Made by a program: the position numbers and the translations under genes
DNA from: Marsupella aquatica
Taxonomy: Eukaryota; Marchantiophyta
Direction: 5' to 3'
Assembly (NCBI GenBank): GCA_973895155.1
Contig: OZ316898.1
Coordinates: forward strand, 5,394,001-5,458,000
DNA: 64,000 nt
Notes under the pieces: model-generated
What the model saw: only the letters and a program-made list of their open reading frames with translations
What the model was told of the DNA's origin: nothing
The model's database searches: none
In this document: positions 12,768-23,086 of the stretch, piece after piece
Layout: each line of letters opens with the position of its first letter
Numbering within the stretch: the stretch's first letter is position 1

Positions 12768-13159
12768 CGTGCAATGCACGGGCATTGGGCTAGTACATTC
12801 AAAGTATTTTAAGTTCACTAAAATTAAAAGAAGTCCAAAAGTTTAGGTTCATTCAAAATCAAATTAATACAAATGATTCACCTGTTAAGGCACATTAAAA
12901 TCAAAATTTGAACACAAAATCTGAAAGGTGGATTCACCATATAGGAGTTTCATAGTTTCATTAGTACTTACTAATGAAGCTCTATCCAAACCTACTCTCC
13001 ATTGCTACTGTCTAGAGTGAAGCCTCTAGAATAACTAAAAGTGCATGTGAAGAGCTACAGAATACCTAAAATTATATACATAAAACAAAGTATAAGGAAT
13101 TTGCTTTTTCAAGATTTTATGTTGTCTTATCTTTATTTATACTCAAAGGGTAAACAGGC

Positions 13160-13370
13160 TAGTTTAATAATAATTACAACCACTTCCTCGGTGTAGAGGA
13201 AAAGCTTAGCAGCTCTTCTAATAATAATTAATACCACTTCCTCTGAAGGCAAGGAAAAGCTTAGCTGCTTTAATAATAATTAAAACCACCTCCGTGGGTG
13301 AAGAGGAAGAGCGTAGCTGCTCTAATAGTAATGAAAACATCCTTCGGGAGGAAGAGCTTAGCTGCTCAAG
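13160..13370. repeat. Tandem repeat of about 64 bp, four units
   Basis: Units read TAATAATAATTA, ACCACTTCCTC, GAGGAAAAGCTTAGCTGCT. The last unit is shared with copy 2 of the segmental duplication (near 39790); the expansion is specific to copy 1. Confidence 0.75.
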
Positions 13371-13371
13371 A

Positions 13372-13876
13372 CGAAAATAGCGGAGCGTGCTTTGCTGAGG
13401 CTGAAGTTTAGCGAGAAAAATATCGGGATGCCGGGTAGAGGTTTATCGAGCATATTAATAGGAGGATGTGCTTTGCTGGGCCACAGGGGTTTTATCGAGG
13501 CTGAGGTTTAGCGAGGAAAACCGCGGGATGTGCTTTGCTGAGGCTGAAGTTTAGCGAGCAAAATAGCGGAATGTGCTTTGCTGAGGCTGAAGTTTAGCGA
13601 GAAAAATAGCGGGATGTGCTTTGCCGAGGCTGAAGTTTATCGAGCAAAATAGCGGGACCTGCTTTGCTGAGGCTGAAGTTTAGCGATAAAAATAGCAGGA
13701 AATGCTCTGCTGAGGCTGAAGTTTAGCGAGAAAAATATCGGGATGTGCGTTGCTGGGGCCGAGGTTCTAGCTAAACCATAATAGCGGGACATGCTTTGCT
13801 GGGTCTCAGGTTTAGCGAGGCTGAGGTTTAGCGAGCAAAATAGCGGAATGTGCTTTGCTGGGGCTGAGGTTTAGCG
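13372..13876. repeat. 43-bp minisatellite in copy 1, about eleven units
   Basis: Consensus unit: AATAGCGGGATGTGCTTTGC, then TGAGGCTGAAGTTTAGCGAG, then AAA. Some units are shortened or disrupted (near 13430 and 13770). The array ends about 190 bp before the short ORF at 14066. Confidence 0.9.
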
Positions 13877-14065
13877 CACTTTACAGTAGTAACATTAATT
13901 AGTAGCCAAGGAATCAGCTTAGCGACGAGACAGGCTTTCCTTTGCATTCGGCCAAGAAGAGCACAGAGCAGAGGAGAGCGGAGCAGAGTAGACTCTGTTA
14001 CCATTTCGTTCGTTGGAGCTGTTGTCGTTGGAGACTGGACTCGACTGGACTGGACTGGACTGGAG

Positions 14066-14221
14066 ATGGCCGCCACGACTGTCGGTGCTGCTCTCGGATC
14101 CGTTGCTGCGCGGCAGACGGCTGCGACCCAGGTGGATGTCTCCAGCGGAGGCCATAGCGAGAGCTCGCTGAAAAATTCTATGACTGACCGGTGCCGTTTC
14201 CCCCCCCTTTTTCCCAATTGA
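14066..14221 (+). other. Short ORF resembling a first exon, copy 1 (51 codons)
   Basis: An ATG opens an Ala/Thr-rich start, MAATTVGAALGSVAARQTAA, followed by TQ and a possible splice donor (CAG|GTGGAT). Copy 2 at 40296 keeps the first 22 codons with only an in-frame 3-base deletion plus a few substitutions. The composition would suit an organelle-targeting leader. I find no downstream exon that continues it. It could be a captured gene 5' end, a leader exon of a missing gene, or chance. Function unknown. Confidence 0.3.
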
Positions 14222-16633
14222 GCTGGGTTTGCGGTGCTCGTGTGTGATGTGGTAGAATCGGTCGTTCTGAGGTCTGCGTGACAATAATGCGTGATGGAGA
14301 ATGTAGGGCGGTGTCATATATTTGAGTCTAGGGTTTTCCGGGTTTTCCCAACATATGAATGTCTTTCTTGCACCTGTCTGCAGTCTGTGGTGGTGGTGGG
14401 CTGTGTGTGCTGTATGTATCACAGAAATTGGTTTCCGAGTGTCTTTTGTAAGACTGTGGAAAGTGTGTCCTGAAGTAGAAACTGTGACATGCCTTGGCAG
14501 CTTCAGAGGTAGAACTCGGGTCCTGTGTAACCTTACTACCGTCCGTGCAACGGGGGTAGAAGCTTAGGGTTCATTTTCTTTGAAGCAAGACGCGTTGCTT
14601 ATTTCGGTTGCAGGGAAAACCTGGGGCAAGAGAGAAGGGGTGGGGTAGGGTGTTGGTGAAATTAAAAGTTTTGTAATTGACACAGCGAGTAATCTCGACG
14701 CACCTTTCAAATAAAAAATGAGCATTGGATACCATTGTAACCTGCAGATGAGTGCTATAATCATTAGAAACGTTTACTATGAGACAACTTCGACGATATC
14801 TGTTTCAAGCTGTCATGACGGAAGTTACGTCTAAAGCTTCGCTGTGAAAGGTATGTTATACGGGCCTTCCTGTTTATTGACAAAGTTGTATTATTTAGTA
14901 TAACCTTAGTAGAAGCAAGTTGCTCGCGGACAGTGATAAAACAGGGTCTCTGTTCTTTGGTCTTACGGTTATATCTATTCTGATGCATGTCCTAGACTCG
15001 GTAGTGCAAGAGCCACTGATGGTTTTGTTCACGGGTTAACTCTTTGCAACGCAGTAGGGTCCCGGTGACCATAATTCCAGTTCCCAGGACAGAAGGTTAC
15101 AATTTGCATCATTGTCGTTGCATGTCTCTTGAGATTCGGTTGTTTGTTAACGACAAGGAGACTCGTTTCTCCTTAGTATCTATTGGATTGGGATTTGGTG
15201 CCTAGACGTTTAGGGCTTAAAAAGGATTACATGAAATGGCAATTTTGTCAAGGAGTTATTGCCAGTAATCGCGTTCAGAAGCTTTACCATAGGTTTCATT
15301 CCGAGAGAAAGTTTACCTGCAAAGAGCGTAGCGCAGGGTTTAGGCAGTGTTAACTGCTCGAAGGGCGTCACCTTGATTTTCTCTCGAGATTGTGGTGGAG
15401 CTTCCTACGTAGAATGAGGACTGCTTCGCTTGAGAGTTGACGATCTAAAAGCCAATGGGTGCATACCGTGTAGTTTTTCTTCGGTGGTTTCCGTCCCAAG
15501 AAGTGAGTGCAACCTATGCGGTGTGGGTTCCTTTAGTGGGATTGTGGCGTTTGGCTTCCCGTTGGTTGGAGTTCCTGGGCTCTACTTCTGGAGTATGTCA
15601 TTTCAACCATGTAGGAGCTGAGGGGTCCTTTTTCTGCCCTTTGTCATTCATTTCGTCAGCGTTGATTGACTATCTGAGAAATTCCTCTATTTGCTGTCTA
15701 TTGATGTACAAGTTATCACATATGCTATGTAGTCAGACCTAAGCTTGTAGCCCCTTGTAAACCTTACATCCAAACATTATGCCTTATCACTTATGCTGTA
15801 TCAGTCCCAGGACAAGAAGCATGGCACCCTCTTTTTTCCTGCTTCACCCGACATTTGACCCTGCGGACAGACAGACAGAAGGAAGAAGGGAACTATTGTT
15901 CCTTCTAGAGTCCTCACTAGATGGAGAATTCTTTCAATAGAGACTCTCGTCGATGGGTTAGGGCAACGGCATATACTTAAGATCACGAACACTTGCACTT
16001 GATAGGCAATTTAGAAACCTACGACGACGAAATTGGCAATAGTAGACGAAGTTTATTTCGCTAACGCCGCGACCAAATAGAAACAATCATGAAATGCTGC
16101 CAGATAGGGTTGGGACAACAAAGTTTTTCCTGGATGTTTGCGTATGCTACTGTGACAAAAGGGATCTTGAAATCATTGAGAAAATGGATAAGTATCTTGG
16201 CAAAATGTAAGTCGTGGAACCCTAGATACTGGACCTGGAAAACCCCATAGTGAATTTTGTGGGTAAGGTCTTATTGAGTGGTATTGTATGAAGTACGTAG
16301 AGGACTTGGCCACTGAAGAACTGTTCTTTTTTGAAATTGCTTGCGTGTAATTTTGCGGTTTTGTTGTAAACGCACAAGTGCTCCTCGTCAGTATTTTGTC
16401 GATTTGCGGAAGTCGGGGCAAAAATGAAGTCATCGGACAACATTTTGGTGAACCGACCATCCCGTGTATGCCTTGCAAGGCTTGGTTCATTGAGGGGTAG
16501 TCGCAGATTTGTCCAGGTTCTCTTTGACCACGTTTTCTAGAGAAAGAATACTAACAGGGTCTACCGGTGGGTAACAGATTAGCAGGGAGGTGAACGCAAT
16601 AAGTTGAAGTTTTCGTTGAAAGAGATTCGAGGG

Positions 16634-19600
16634 ATGAACGGGGCCTTCACTGGACAGATACTGGCTGAGAAGCTAGCCAAGCTTAACAGCTCAAGACAGA
16701 GCATTGAGAGTATCCTGACATCTTTTCTGGGCTTGCATATAGTTAAATATTCAATCACATTGAATCTCAGGTCATGGATGCTTCATTTCGTTATTTGCTG
16801 AACTCTGGCTTCAAGTCCTGGATTCACCAATTGTTGATTGAGGAATTTTGAAAGTCTCGAGTTTATATGCTTTCTCTTCTTTTGGACTCAAGAAACCGCT
16901 GTGCGTCGATCGGACATGCCTGGTACATATTTCTGCATTGGCAAATGCTCGTAAATGCCCCAGAATTTTGTTTTACTTATTCTTGATGTCTCTTCGGTGT
17001 CTGTTTAGAATGTAGATTTTGGAAATGCTTCAGTTTGAGTGAATATCATGATAGGAAATGGCCAACTAGTTTATGACCTATACAGAGTGTTATCCCTTGA
17101 CGCAAAGTAGCTCTGTCGCACTGGTGTATTTTCCACCGGAAAAAGGCAAAGCAAGTCGTGCAGACATGGGAAAGGGAGTTTCACTCAGTGGCAAGAGAGC
17201 AACGGGTGCCGTTCCTCTATCTCGCCAATGATATTCTTCAAAACAGTCGTCGGAAGGGTGGTGAGTTTGTGACAGAGTTCTGGAAGGTTTTGTCCGGAGC
17301 TCTTCGTGATGTTGTGGAGCACGGAGATGATAGCGGACGCAATGCCGTCTATCGACTGGTAAGCCTTAAAACGTTTTTACGAAGCTTGGACATGGGGAGG
17401 TGTATACGTCGAAGTTATACCTAAGTTTTTCTTTTCGGCGCAAGGTTAGGACCCGGTACACGTCATATTTGCAAGGTCTAAGAGTCATTTAGAGCTACTG
17501 ATTAATGGTGAAGTAGCTATTGAGTTGGCCACTGTAAGGTACTTCCACGATCCCCACCCACCCCCCCCAAATCTTCAAAGAAGGTTGGGGGATCGGTGAT
17601 TCTGGCAAAGGGAGGATTTTTAACTTCTCTGTTGGTGGTTTCTCTCAGGTGGATATCTGGGAGGAAAGAAGGGTTTTCGGATCTCGAGGAAGAAGTCTTC
17701 GTGAGGAGCTTTTGGGAAAGGGACCCCTGTCTCCTGTGCGTGACACTGTTGAGAGAGAAAAGCCAACGACATCACCCTCTAAAATTGTGAGGAATCGTAT
17801 GATATACATCATTCAGAAATGTCAAATCAATGAGACTTCTCTTGGATTGCGCAAGGAACTACTTTTGGTAGTTGAGTTCTGGTTCTGTAGTCCATGAATG
17901 TTCCCGCTACGAATCCGAGTGTTTCTCTGCTGAACGAATTCAAACCAAGATACACTGTCTTCTAACTTTGGGTGTGTGTAAGTGGTAAAATGACCAGAGA
18001 ATTGTTTGGAGTTGTGGAATTTATATATGAACAAGACTCAGACGATATTCATTGTTGTCATGTTGATGTTGCAGCCACCTGCGATGATTTTGGATAAAAT
18101 CTCAGCAGGTTACCAGTCAGTCCAGGAAGGACAAGCCGAGGAGGATGAAGCACTCCAGAACTGTAATTACGCCATCCAGCAGGTCGAGAGTTTGGAAAAG
18201 GAAGCCGAAAGTCGTGCAAGTACTGGTGAGTCAGTTTCCTGCAACTTGCGGTGAGATATCTTTGACACACAGCATATGATTACCATGTCTATAAATCTTT
18301 TGAGATTCGGTGGATTGCCAACAATTCTCATAAGTACTCTTGTCACGGGAAGATAAGGAGTTTTCTGTGGCTCCTGCCTCGATGGCTTGGGACCTGTAGG
18401 AGTACAGTAACATCTCTGAGTTCGTTTCCTGATCAAAATGGTTTTTGATAATTTGCAGGTCGAGCGCAGGGTTCGGTGGCTGATGACCTACATGAGCAAC
18501 AAACTGTCTTGGCACATTGCATAGAACAGCTAGAGTCCAGTGAGATGACGCGAGCAGCTCTTGTTCAACAACTCAAAGAAGCTTTGCATGAACAGGTATG
18601 CAGGCTCCGCTCTTTCCTCTAGCAGTCTAAAGAACCACATGTCCGTCCGGATCGAGGAAGTCGCTATGTATGGAGCTGAAGTTTAAATCATTAGGCGCCT
18701 CCGTCTTCCATATCTCCAGCTCCTCCTCCTCCTCCCTCGCACCCCCACCGGCACCCCTCTAGGGTTAGAGGTTTGTGATCATGCTTTCAGTTTCCACCTT
18801 GGTTGGGAAGTTTGTGATATGACCTTAAAATAATTAGTATTCTCCTTTATGCGAGATGTACTTTCATAGTACAGCAATGTGGCTTTTTGTCCCTCACAAA
18901 ACGAGAATTAAATGTGACAGGAAAGCAAGTTGGAGCATCTACGCACCCAGCTTCAGGTATTGGCCTTTGGACGTATCTTATGTGATTGCATTAAATTCTG
19001 CTGTGTACGCCCTTTTCATACAGAGGACTTCGAGTAGGAATCTCATTTTACCGGGTGCTAAAATGTTTGGATAGACTGTACTGCTGCTGAAACTGCAGGA
19101 GAAATTACTTTGTCTTTGTGTTCATTTCAGAAATTCATGGTAGCAGCGAAGTAGTCCTTGGCAATGCCCAAGTACCTGTCCATTGTCATATTTAGTATCC
19201 GTAGCAGCTGACATCCTCAAGTTCGAACCCGTTTTTGACCCAACCATGGATGTTGCAGATTGCGCAAGCTCAAGCAGAGCAAGCTGGAAGTGTTCGCCAG
19301 CGCTTACTCACTGGGAGCCCAAGTCTAAGTGACCTGAGTCCAATCGCTCGCGAAAACGGTCTTTCCGGGAGAGACAACAGCCTCAATCACCTCAATCCCG
19401 ATACGTCTTCCATGAATGACAAGGATGGCAGTATGCCAAGAATGAATTTAGCAAACACCCTGCCACCGACTACTGGATCTCTGGGAATGGAAAGGGTCGC
19501 CCCTTTGGACGAGGATAGTAAGAACCAAAAGAGCTTGCACGCATCTACAGCAGCTGAAGTGGCGGCCAAACTGGCAGCCAATACGTCATCTGCAGCGATG

Positions 19601-20095
19601 CTGACCTCTGTGCTGTCATCCCTAGCCGCTGAGGAAGCAACATCGATGAACAGTGGTGTTCGTTTAGCAGGCAGCATCCCTTTGGATGCCCCAGCTCCTG
19701 TTCGACCTCTTGACAACAATAAGCGGCAGCGACATGATGGGCGGCCTGATGGATCTGAAGTACTTGCATACAGTATGACCCCACAGATGTCTCCTCTCCA
19801 GTCTAGCCACCAACCTCCTCTACCACAGCAGGCACCCCCCATGGCCCAATATATGGGCGGACAAATGATGTCTGTTCAGCAGCAGTACGGATATGGGGTA
19901 GGTTTGCCACCGCCCCCACCTCCTCCGATGCAAGGACATCCCATGATGGCGATGCAGCAACAACGCATGGGTGGCCATCCTCAGCCCCTTCCTCCTGGGA
20001 TGGGTGGCCCATACCAACAAATGCAACCTTCGAATATGGGATATTATAGTTCTCCCCCTATGCCTGCCCCTCCTGCTCCAATGCGCCCACAATAA
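16634..20095 (+). CDS. CID-domain (RPRD1/Rtt103-like) RNA polymerase II CTD-interacting protein
   Basis: CID proteins bind the phosphorylated C-terminal heptads of RNA polymerase II and link transcription to termination and 3'-end processing in the nucleus. Seven exons join in phase: 16634-16709, 17111-17358, 17649-17786, 18075-18225, 18459-18595, a 36-base mini-exon 18921-18956, and 19259-20095; total 540 aa. The CID covers residues 1 to about 135, with hallmark stretches TLSHWCIFHRKKAK, PFLYLANDILQNS, FVTEFWKVL and IWEERRVFG. Residues about 155-262 are acidic and coiled-coil-like. Residues 263-540 are low-complexity, with Pro/Met/Gln-rich runs near the end. The start was set at MNGAFTGQILAEKL, which aligns with plant family members; an in-frame ATG 30 bases upstream (16604) is possible. 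Plant homologues are often labelled ENTH/VHS family; the CID assignment is more specific. Confidence 0.93.
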
Positions 20096-20280
20096 TCATC
20101 ACAACATGTGGTACTTTTAGGGAGAAGGCGAGGTTTGTGTACATGAATGTCTGCCTCCCTCCAGGCAAATCTCCTGGTTCTACAGATGATGTACAGTGCC
20201 TTTGTTGGCAAAAGCTTGATCTGGAGTGCAGTGTGTTGATATAATGTTTCAATCACGTTATTTGATACCAATTTCGACAT

Positions 20281-23086
20281 CTAGATCTTAGGGGTTTCCA
20301 ACAGGAGGAGAACATTGCCCGGCCTTAGAGCACCTCAAAATGTTGTTCCCTAACTGTTGAAGAATAGGAGCGATAGTCTTGCAAAAGAATCCATCAATGT
20401 GATGCAGTAATTGGATACTGGAGTTGGGTAGGTTTCCATCGCAAGTTTTCATTCCTTTGCAACCAATTTTGATGTGGAGGCCATGGAAGGAACAGTAAGG
20501 TTGGATTGTGTTACAGATTGGGCACGAAGTTTGCCTCGAAATCTATGTCTTTGGGAGTCCAAGTTCCGGCCGATCAACGGTCCCATGCATCGTATGGTTT
20601 CATATTGGTTGAATGAAAATTGTTTTGGGCTGCACCATTGATAGGAGAGAATCACAAGCAATCAGTGAGTAAGCATATGGACGAGTTTGTTGGCTCACGA
20701 ACAAGTGTCCTGGAGCTCTGTGCTTATTATTGATAGCTTGATCCTAAGCAGTACTGGTTTAGTCTTGGTTCTATGTCTGAACGAACATTATCAGGCTGTG
20801 TTTTCAACTTTTGTTTCTAGGAAATCCAGTCAATTCTAGGCCACGTCGAAATCGTAGCTTTCCGCATCTTAAATTCGTCTCTTATATTCGAAGAGGAGAC
20901 TACCCACTGTTCACTCTTTCCAGTTTCCAATTTGGCGATGCTCTGCCTCTCGAATTCGCCCTTTGTTTGGACTTGGTGAAAATGATAAACGAGAGGAGGT
21001 CCAATGACGATGACGAATGCTTGTTCATTCTATGAAAGGTTTACACGTCCTGTGACCTCTGGGTGTATTCTTTGTCCAATCGATGGTTTGAGATCCATCC
21101 CCATGCTGGCGATTCATGGACAAATAATATAGTGAAGCAGGCAAATGACTGGAGAAGTTATTTAGGCAGAGATAAGTTTGAGACTGATAAGAAGTTCTAC
21201 AAAAGGAAACCAATGAAAATCCTCGTGAAAAGGGAAGGATTGCATTCCTGATCTAGGTATGCTCATTTTGGACCCAATGCAAACTTGAGCGCCATTGATT
21301 GAATTTCCTTCGCAACTATTTGCAAGCGTAATCCAGCTGAAGAAAGCCCTGGATGGGGTGCGGCTTCCTGTACTGTAGAAACTCTTGACCTGGACTTCCA
21401 GTTGCTAACTGAAGGAACCGTCCATGGAACAATGTCGAGCTCCTTGAAGAGACAAAGGTGAGCGAGCCCTCTTGTACCACCTTGCCGAACGAATCTGTCG
21501 ACCTGAAGTCCTGGTTTTAACAAAGGCGAAGAAAGCTCTCGTGCATTGCCCCCGGCAACCTCCTTCTGTGCGTTCAGGAAGGGTTTTTTCAAAAAATTAC
21601 TCCCACATTTAGCGTCACTACACGGAATTCATTCCCCGGACTTCTCAATCAGCGAGGATCCCTGGACGCTAGGAAGTACTTCGTGTCATTCCCGAGCAAT
21701 GTGGGATCGCTACATGGAACGCATTCCTCGGATTTTGCAAGCGGCAAAAAAGCTGCACGTCAGGGAGTTCTTTGGCCCAACTCAAAGCAATGTGCCACAC
21801 AACATCTTGCGAGTAAGACACCCCTCACTGTCCATCGAGGCCTAAGCCCCAAAGGACAACAAGTTGTTGAAACAAGCAAATAGGTCGGACGAGCTCAACT
21901 TCCACAGCAGATCCATCCACAAGAGACATCTACGAGGAAGGATCGAGTAATGCCCGAATTCAGATTCAAGGATCGTATCCGGAAAAGTAGTAGTTACGTC
22001 ACCAGTATTACGCCAAACTAGAAATCCTGCACCCCAACACTTCGTCCCGATGGTTTTTTTCTAATCTGTTACCGACAACGTGACCGTTAATTAATCACGG
22101 GGGTAACCCTTCCTCGTGTATGGACACAACGAAATTCTCAATTGAAATTCACTCCACTTCACTCCGCTTGCTGTGCTGCTCCACCATGCTGAATACGACA
22201 GTAAGAGTACCGAGGAATCCGACCCGCACATTCGTCATCAGCGGAGTCGAATCAGAGCTCTAATGCCCCAACGTTTCCTCTTCACGGTGTCTATCAAACG
22301 TTTCCTCTTCACGGTTCGTCTATCATTCGTTTCCATCTGTTCGCCTCTGTGTCGGCCAAGATCATGGGAGTGGGTGGGCACAGAGGGTGAAGAAACCCTT
22401 GGCGTCGTGATTGTTTGGTGGTTGGTTTATTGTAGGAGTGGTCCGCGGTGGACCCCCTTTGTGATCTGATGTAACCAATAGAGACGGCATTCCCACTGCT
22501 GCTTTGAATTTGATCTGTTTCCTTATGACTGAACTCTAGCTAGCTGCTGCTTGAACTATTCAGAGTCTGGTTTTTCTCGTTTCCCCTCCATGGCTGTGGT
22601 TGTCTACTCTGAGACCTTAGATGTCACTTTTTCAACTTTTCGTTTCTTTCCGTAGTGAAGCAAGAAAGAAAGAAACTGGTCATTACAAGAAAGGGTAGAG
22701 GACGGCTCGTTTGTTCTCTCTGTGGGTAATTTACGCTGAACCCACTAAAGAAGATTTTGTTGTGAACATTCTCCGATTTAACAAGAGCGCAGTCGACTAT
22801 TGGAGTAACTTTCACAATGGTAATCAGTGCACGCTAATCACCCCGAACTTATCGTAAGTTGTGGAACGAATCAGAACAGGCTTCACTTTCCAGACTTGTT
22901 GCTGTGTCACTTGTGCTTTGTCAAAGAGAAGCGCGCTGGGATAGACCTGCCCATCCTCTCAAGTTTTGATCCGGATGGGCAGGTGATGCATTCATTCATT
23001 CGGTTGGCTAGTTATGGGCAGTCCTTACATTTGATTGACGATCATTCGAGTTTTCCCAGTCTGGAATTGCAGTTGTGGAGCAAGCG
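20281..23086. other. Intergenic stretch between the CID and phosphatase genes
   Basis: No supported gene. There is a short internal duplication at about 22271-22335 (GTTTCCTCTTCACGGT twice) in what is likely the phosphatase promoter region. A loosely repeated segment lies at 21610-21740 (ACGGAATTCATTCC and ATGGAACGCATTCC). The 99-codon frame at 21546-21845 shows no family resemblance. Confidence 0.5.

Larger units (their letters stand above)
10005..12793 (+). mobile_element. Non-autonomous Helitron, 2.79 kb, with both ends visible
   Basis: The left end is A|TCTACTACTATAATACCC, the TC start typical of plant Helitrons. The right end has a perfect hairpin CGTGCAATGCACG at 12768-12780, nine bases, then CTAG at 12790-12793 followed by T. 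The element therefore sits between A and T, as expected for rolling-circle transposons, and there are no terminal inverted repeats. No Rep or helicase frame is present, so it would need helper proteins. Internally it holds two 18-bp minisatellite arrays and two decayed copies of the same 3' end (10742-10762 and 11275-11301). It may therefore be a nest of related elements rather than one insertion. Confidence 0.7.
12983..15725 (+). repeat. Segmental duplication, copy 1 (partner 39620-41210)
   Basis: From ACCTACTCTCCATTGCTACTGTCTAG onward this stretch aligns with 39620-41210 across minisatellite, short ORF and noncoding sequence, up to about ATTGATGTACAAGTTATCA. Copy 1 has about 760 bp (14765-15520) absent from copy 2 and extra minisatellite units. 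The match continues through sequence with no coding potential, so this is a DNA-level duplication. It ends about 0.9 kb upstream of the CID gene; copy 2 ends about 0.9 kb upstream of the LYR gene. Confidence 0.85.

Noticed and set aside
11955-12846. Long ORFs of 182 and 197 codons
   Set aside because: They are made by the 18-bp minisatellite, whose period is a multiple of three; neighbouring frames are equally open and no domain is present.
14528-14552. Helitron-type hairpin end in the segmental duplication (CTACCGTCCGTGCAACGGGG)
   Set aside because: No CTAG follows at the right distance in either copy, and the stem differs between copies (40780-40805); a small imperfect hairpin only.
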